Shown here: in pieces, positions 62,275 to 64,000 of the stretch
How the letters are laid out: each line of letters starts with the position of its first letter
Numbering within the stretch: the stretch's first letter is position 1
Origin: Streptomyces neyagawaensis
GTDB lineage: Bacteria > Actinomycetota > Actinomycetes > Streptomycetales > Streptomycetaceae
Assembly (NCBI RefSeq): GCF_023516595.1
Contig: NZ_JAMGBG010000013.1
Span: 62,001 to 126,000 of the forward strand
Length of the DNA: 64,000 nt
Reading direction: 5' to 3'
Notes under the pieces: model-generated
Databases searched by the model: none
Seen by the model: the letters and a program-made list of their open reading frames with translations, nothing else
Told to the model about the DNA's origin: nothing
Translations under genes and position numbers: made by a program

Positions 62275-63723
62275 CTACTCCTTGTAGAAGGTGGCGTCCT
62301 GCTGGTCGAGGGTCGTGCTGACCGGCTGGGTGTAGAGCAGGTTGTTGTAGTGCCGGATGTAGCGGCCGGGGAAGTTGTACGACTCGTACGACACCCCGGC
62401 CGCGCTGTCGGCGAGACCGGCCCGCTGGTGGAAGGAGGCGTCGGCGTCGAACAGGGCCGTGCCGTCGTCCTTCTCCACCCACAGCTCGTTGTTCTTGTGG
62501 CGGAGGTAGTAGCCGGGGAAGTTCGCCGACTCCAGGGAGACCGTGCCGCTGCCCGTCAGACCGGTGACGATCCGGAACTGCGAGTCGGCGAGGTTGGTGA
62601 CGTTGCCCTCCAGCTTCGCGCGGTACTCCCAGTGCCGGATGAACTTGTCCGGGTAGTTGTACGAGGAGAGGCGGACCGGGGTCGCGCCGTCGGCTACGGG
62701 GATGCCGAAGTTGGGTGTGCCGTCTGCGTTCCAGTACAGCTTCTGGTAGCGGGTGCGGCGGTTGGGGTCGTTGAGCGGGTCGCCGCTGATGTCCTTGTAG
62801 TCGCGGTCGTGGTAGACGAGGATGTCCGACTTGCCGTCCTCGGAAACCGTGAAGGTGTTGTGGCCGGGCCCGTACTGGCCGGTCCTGTCGTTGCTCCTGA
62901 AGACCGGTGTGGACGTCTTCGCCCAGGACGCCGGGTTCATCAGGTCGGCGGTGGCGTCGGCGGTGAGCAGGCCGAGGCAGTAGTTGGCGTCGGTGGCGCT
63001 GGCCGAGTAGGCCATGAAGACCTTGCCGTTCTTCTGCAGGACGGCCGGGCCCTCGTTGACCCGGTGGCCGACGGTCTCCCACGAGTACTCGGGCTTGGAG
63101 ATCATCACCGGGCTGCCGCTGATGGTCCAGGGGTTGGCCATCTTCGCCAGGTACAGGTTGGTGCCGCTGCCGACCGCCGGGTCGTTCTGCGCCCAGCTGA
63201 GGTAGCGGGTCCCGTTGTGGGTGAAGGTGGTGGCGTCCAGCGAGAAGGTGTCCAGGGGCAGGCTGATGCGGCCCTTCTCGGTCCAGGTGCCGGTGAGCGG
63301 GTTGGCGGAGCTGGACTCCAGGACGTACGGGCGGATCTTCCAGATGTCGTCGGAGGCACCGGCCGCGAAGTACACGTACCACTTGCCGTCGATGAAGTGG
63401 ATCTCCGGGGCCCAGATGTGGGCGCCCATGTCACCGCTGGCGTGCTTGGTCCAGATGGTCGTCTCCGGGGCCGTGGCAAGGCCCTGGAGGGTGGTGGCCC
63501 GGCGCATGACGATCTTGTCGTACGCGGGGACGGTGGCGGTGAAGTAGTAGTAGCCGTCGGTGTGCTTGAAGATGTGCGGGTCGGCGCGCTGGAGCGCGAT
63601 CGGGTTGGTGAACGTCACGGCGGGCGACGCGGGCGCGGCGGCCTGGGCGGGGGTGGTCACGCCGGTGAGCACGGCGAGCGCCGCTGCCGCGGCCACCATG
63701 GCCCGTCTGACGAGTCGTCTCAT
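62275..63723 (-). CDS. Secreted GH43 glycosidase with AbfB arabinose-binding domain
   Basis: 482 residues. A signal peptide ends near TPAQAAA (about residue 30). The five-bladed GH43 domain (about 38-330) shows the catalytic base in RADPHIFKHTDGYYYF, the pKa-tuning Asp in SLDATTF and the acid Glu in RVNEGPAVLQKNG. The C-terminal AbfB (CBM42) beta-trefoil has three repeats: SSYNYPDKFIRH, SANFPGYYLRHKNNELW and SYNFPGRYIRHYNNLLY. It should release arabinose from arabinoxylan or arabinan. The ATG at 63723 begins a normal signal peptide; the 30-codon upstream extension does not. Confidence 0.93.
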   Translation of the reverse strand: MRRLVRRAMVAAAAALAVLTGVTTPAQAAAPASPAVTFTNPIALQRADPHIFKHTDGYYYFTATVPAYDKIVMRRATTLQGLATAPETTIWTKHASGDMGAHIWAPEIHFIDGKWYVYFAAGASDDIWKIRPYVLESSSANPLTGTWTEKGRISLPLDTFSLDATTFTHNGTRYLSWAQNDPAVGSGTNLYLAKMANPWTISGSPVMISKPEYSWETVGHRVNEGPAVLQKNGKVFMAYSASATDANYCLGLLTADATADLMNPASWAKTSTPVFRSNDRTGQYGPGHNTFTVSEDGKSDILVYHDRDYKDISGDPLNDPNRRTRYQKLYWNADGTPNFGIPVADGATPVRLSSYNYPDKFIRHWEYRAKLEGNVTNLADSQFRIVTGLTGSGTVSLESANFPGYYLRHKNNELWVEKDDGTALFDADASFHQRAGLADSAAGVSYESYNFPGRYIRHYNNLLYTQPVSTTLDQQDATFYKE

Positions 63724-63879
63724 GTTGTGCGGCCCTTCGGGTTTCGGATGTGCGGGGTGGAGCGGACCGGCGGACGGCATCGGCGTCGGCTCGGCGTCGG
63801 CGTCGGCGTTCATGGAGGCCGGAGCAGTCCGCCGGTCAGGCGGCCATGTGACTTGGCAGCCATGTGGTGGTCGGGCGGG

Positions 63880-64000
63880 TCAGGCGGTCGTGGGGACGAG
63901 CCGCCACTGCTGGCAGTTGTTGTTGAGCCAGGACCACTGGCGTACGTCGGTGCCGTTGGCTGTGCCGCAGTCGGCGGCGTCCATGACCTTGCCGGTGGAG
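63880..64000 (-). CDS. C-terminal end of a ricin-type lectin-bearing secreted protein (partial)
   Basis: Only the last 39 codons are in the window: STGKVMDAADCGTANGTD then VRQWSWLNNNCQQWRLVPT, stopping at 63880. The Q-x-W motif (QQW) and Cys pair are those of a beta-trefoil CBM13/ricin-B repeat. Given the neighbour, it is probably the carbohydrate-binding end of another secreted plant-polysaccharide enzyme, whose catalytic part lies beyond the right edge. Confidence 0.8.
   Translation of the reverse strand, partial: STGKVMDAADCGTANGTDVRQWSWLNNNCQQWRLVPTTA

Overview
The window is high-GC actinobacterial chromosome, almost certainly Streptomyces. The evidence is strong third-position GC bias, rare TTA leucine codons confined to foreign-looking genes, glnE and glnA2 as near neighbours, an F420-dependent NADP reductase, a BTAD/AfsR-type regulator, and a Tat-exported DyP peroxidase inside an EfeUOB iron operon. 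No rRNA, tRNA or CRISPR array was found.

Layout. 1-2691: most of glnE, running off the left edge. 3364-9801: foreign insertion between glnE and glnA2. Three copies of an attachment-like core (3630-3649, 6063-6082, 9782-9801) divide it into two segments. The first carries one membrane-anchored P-loop NTPase with TPR-like helices and four TTA codons. The second carries a decayed actinomycete integrative element: C-terminal remnant of a replication ATPase, a cluster of TGCGTCA repeats, an excisionase and a frameshifted tyrosine integrase. 9818-13046: glnA2, DUF3105 and DUF305 genes. 13555-21488: sedolisin, glyoxalase-fold protein, two MFS exporters (one with a TetR gene and a palindromic operator) and a membrane endonuclease/phosphatase-fold protein. 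21631-28459: panB, a DrrAB-type ABC exporter and a 1,211-residue BTAD-NB-ARC-TPR regulator. 28682-36586: M50 protease, npdG, a cytoplasmic-looking sialidase, an MFS exporter followed by a 91-bp tandem array, and map.

36660-42988 is an iron region: heme oxygenase and efeO-efeB-efeU, both preceded by matches to the DmdR/IdeR iron box, so heme iron release and ferrous iron uptake are probably derepressed together under iron limitation. 43049-57775 holds housekeeping and accessory genes: prim-pol, TetR, GNAT, Rsm22-type methyltransferase, an MFS gene coupled to a serine hydrolase with an apparent CTG start, PhoD, several oxidoreductases, DoxX and a MazG-like protein. 57941-62233 is an MMPL transporter followed by a NarL-type two-component pair. 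62275-64000 holds a secreted GH43/AbfB glycosidase and the C-terminal end of a second secreted, lectin-bearing enzyme.

An unusual theme is tandem duplication at the 3' ends of genes. At least seven junctions carry direct repeats that contain, or start at, a stop codon: 24776, 34411, 36442, 37432, 42974, 45101 and 51714. The strongest candidate for undescribed biology is the integrase-less, att-flanked segment with its membrane NTPase.
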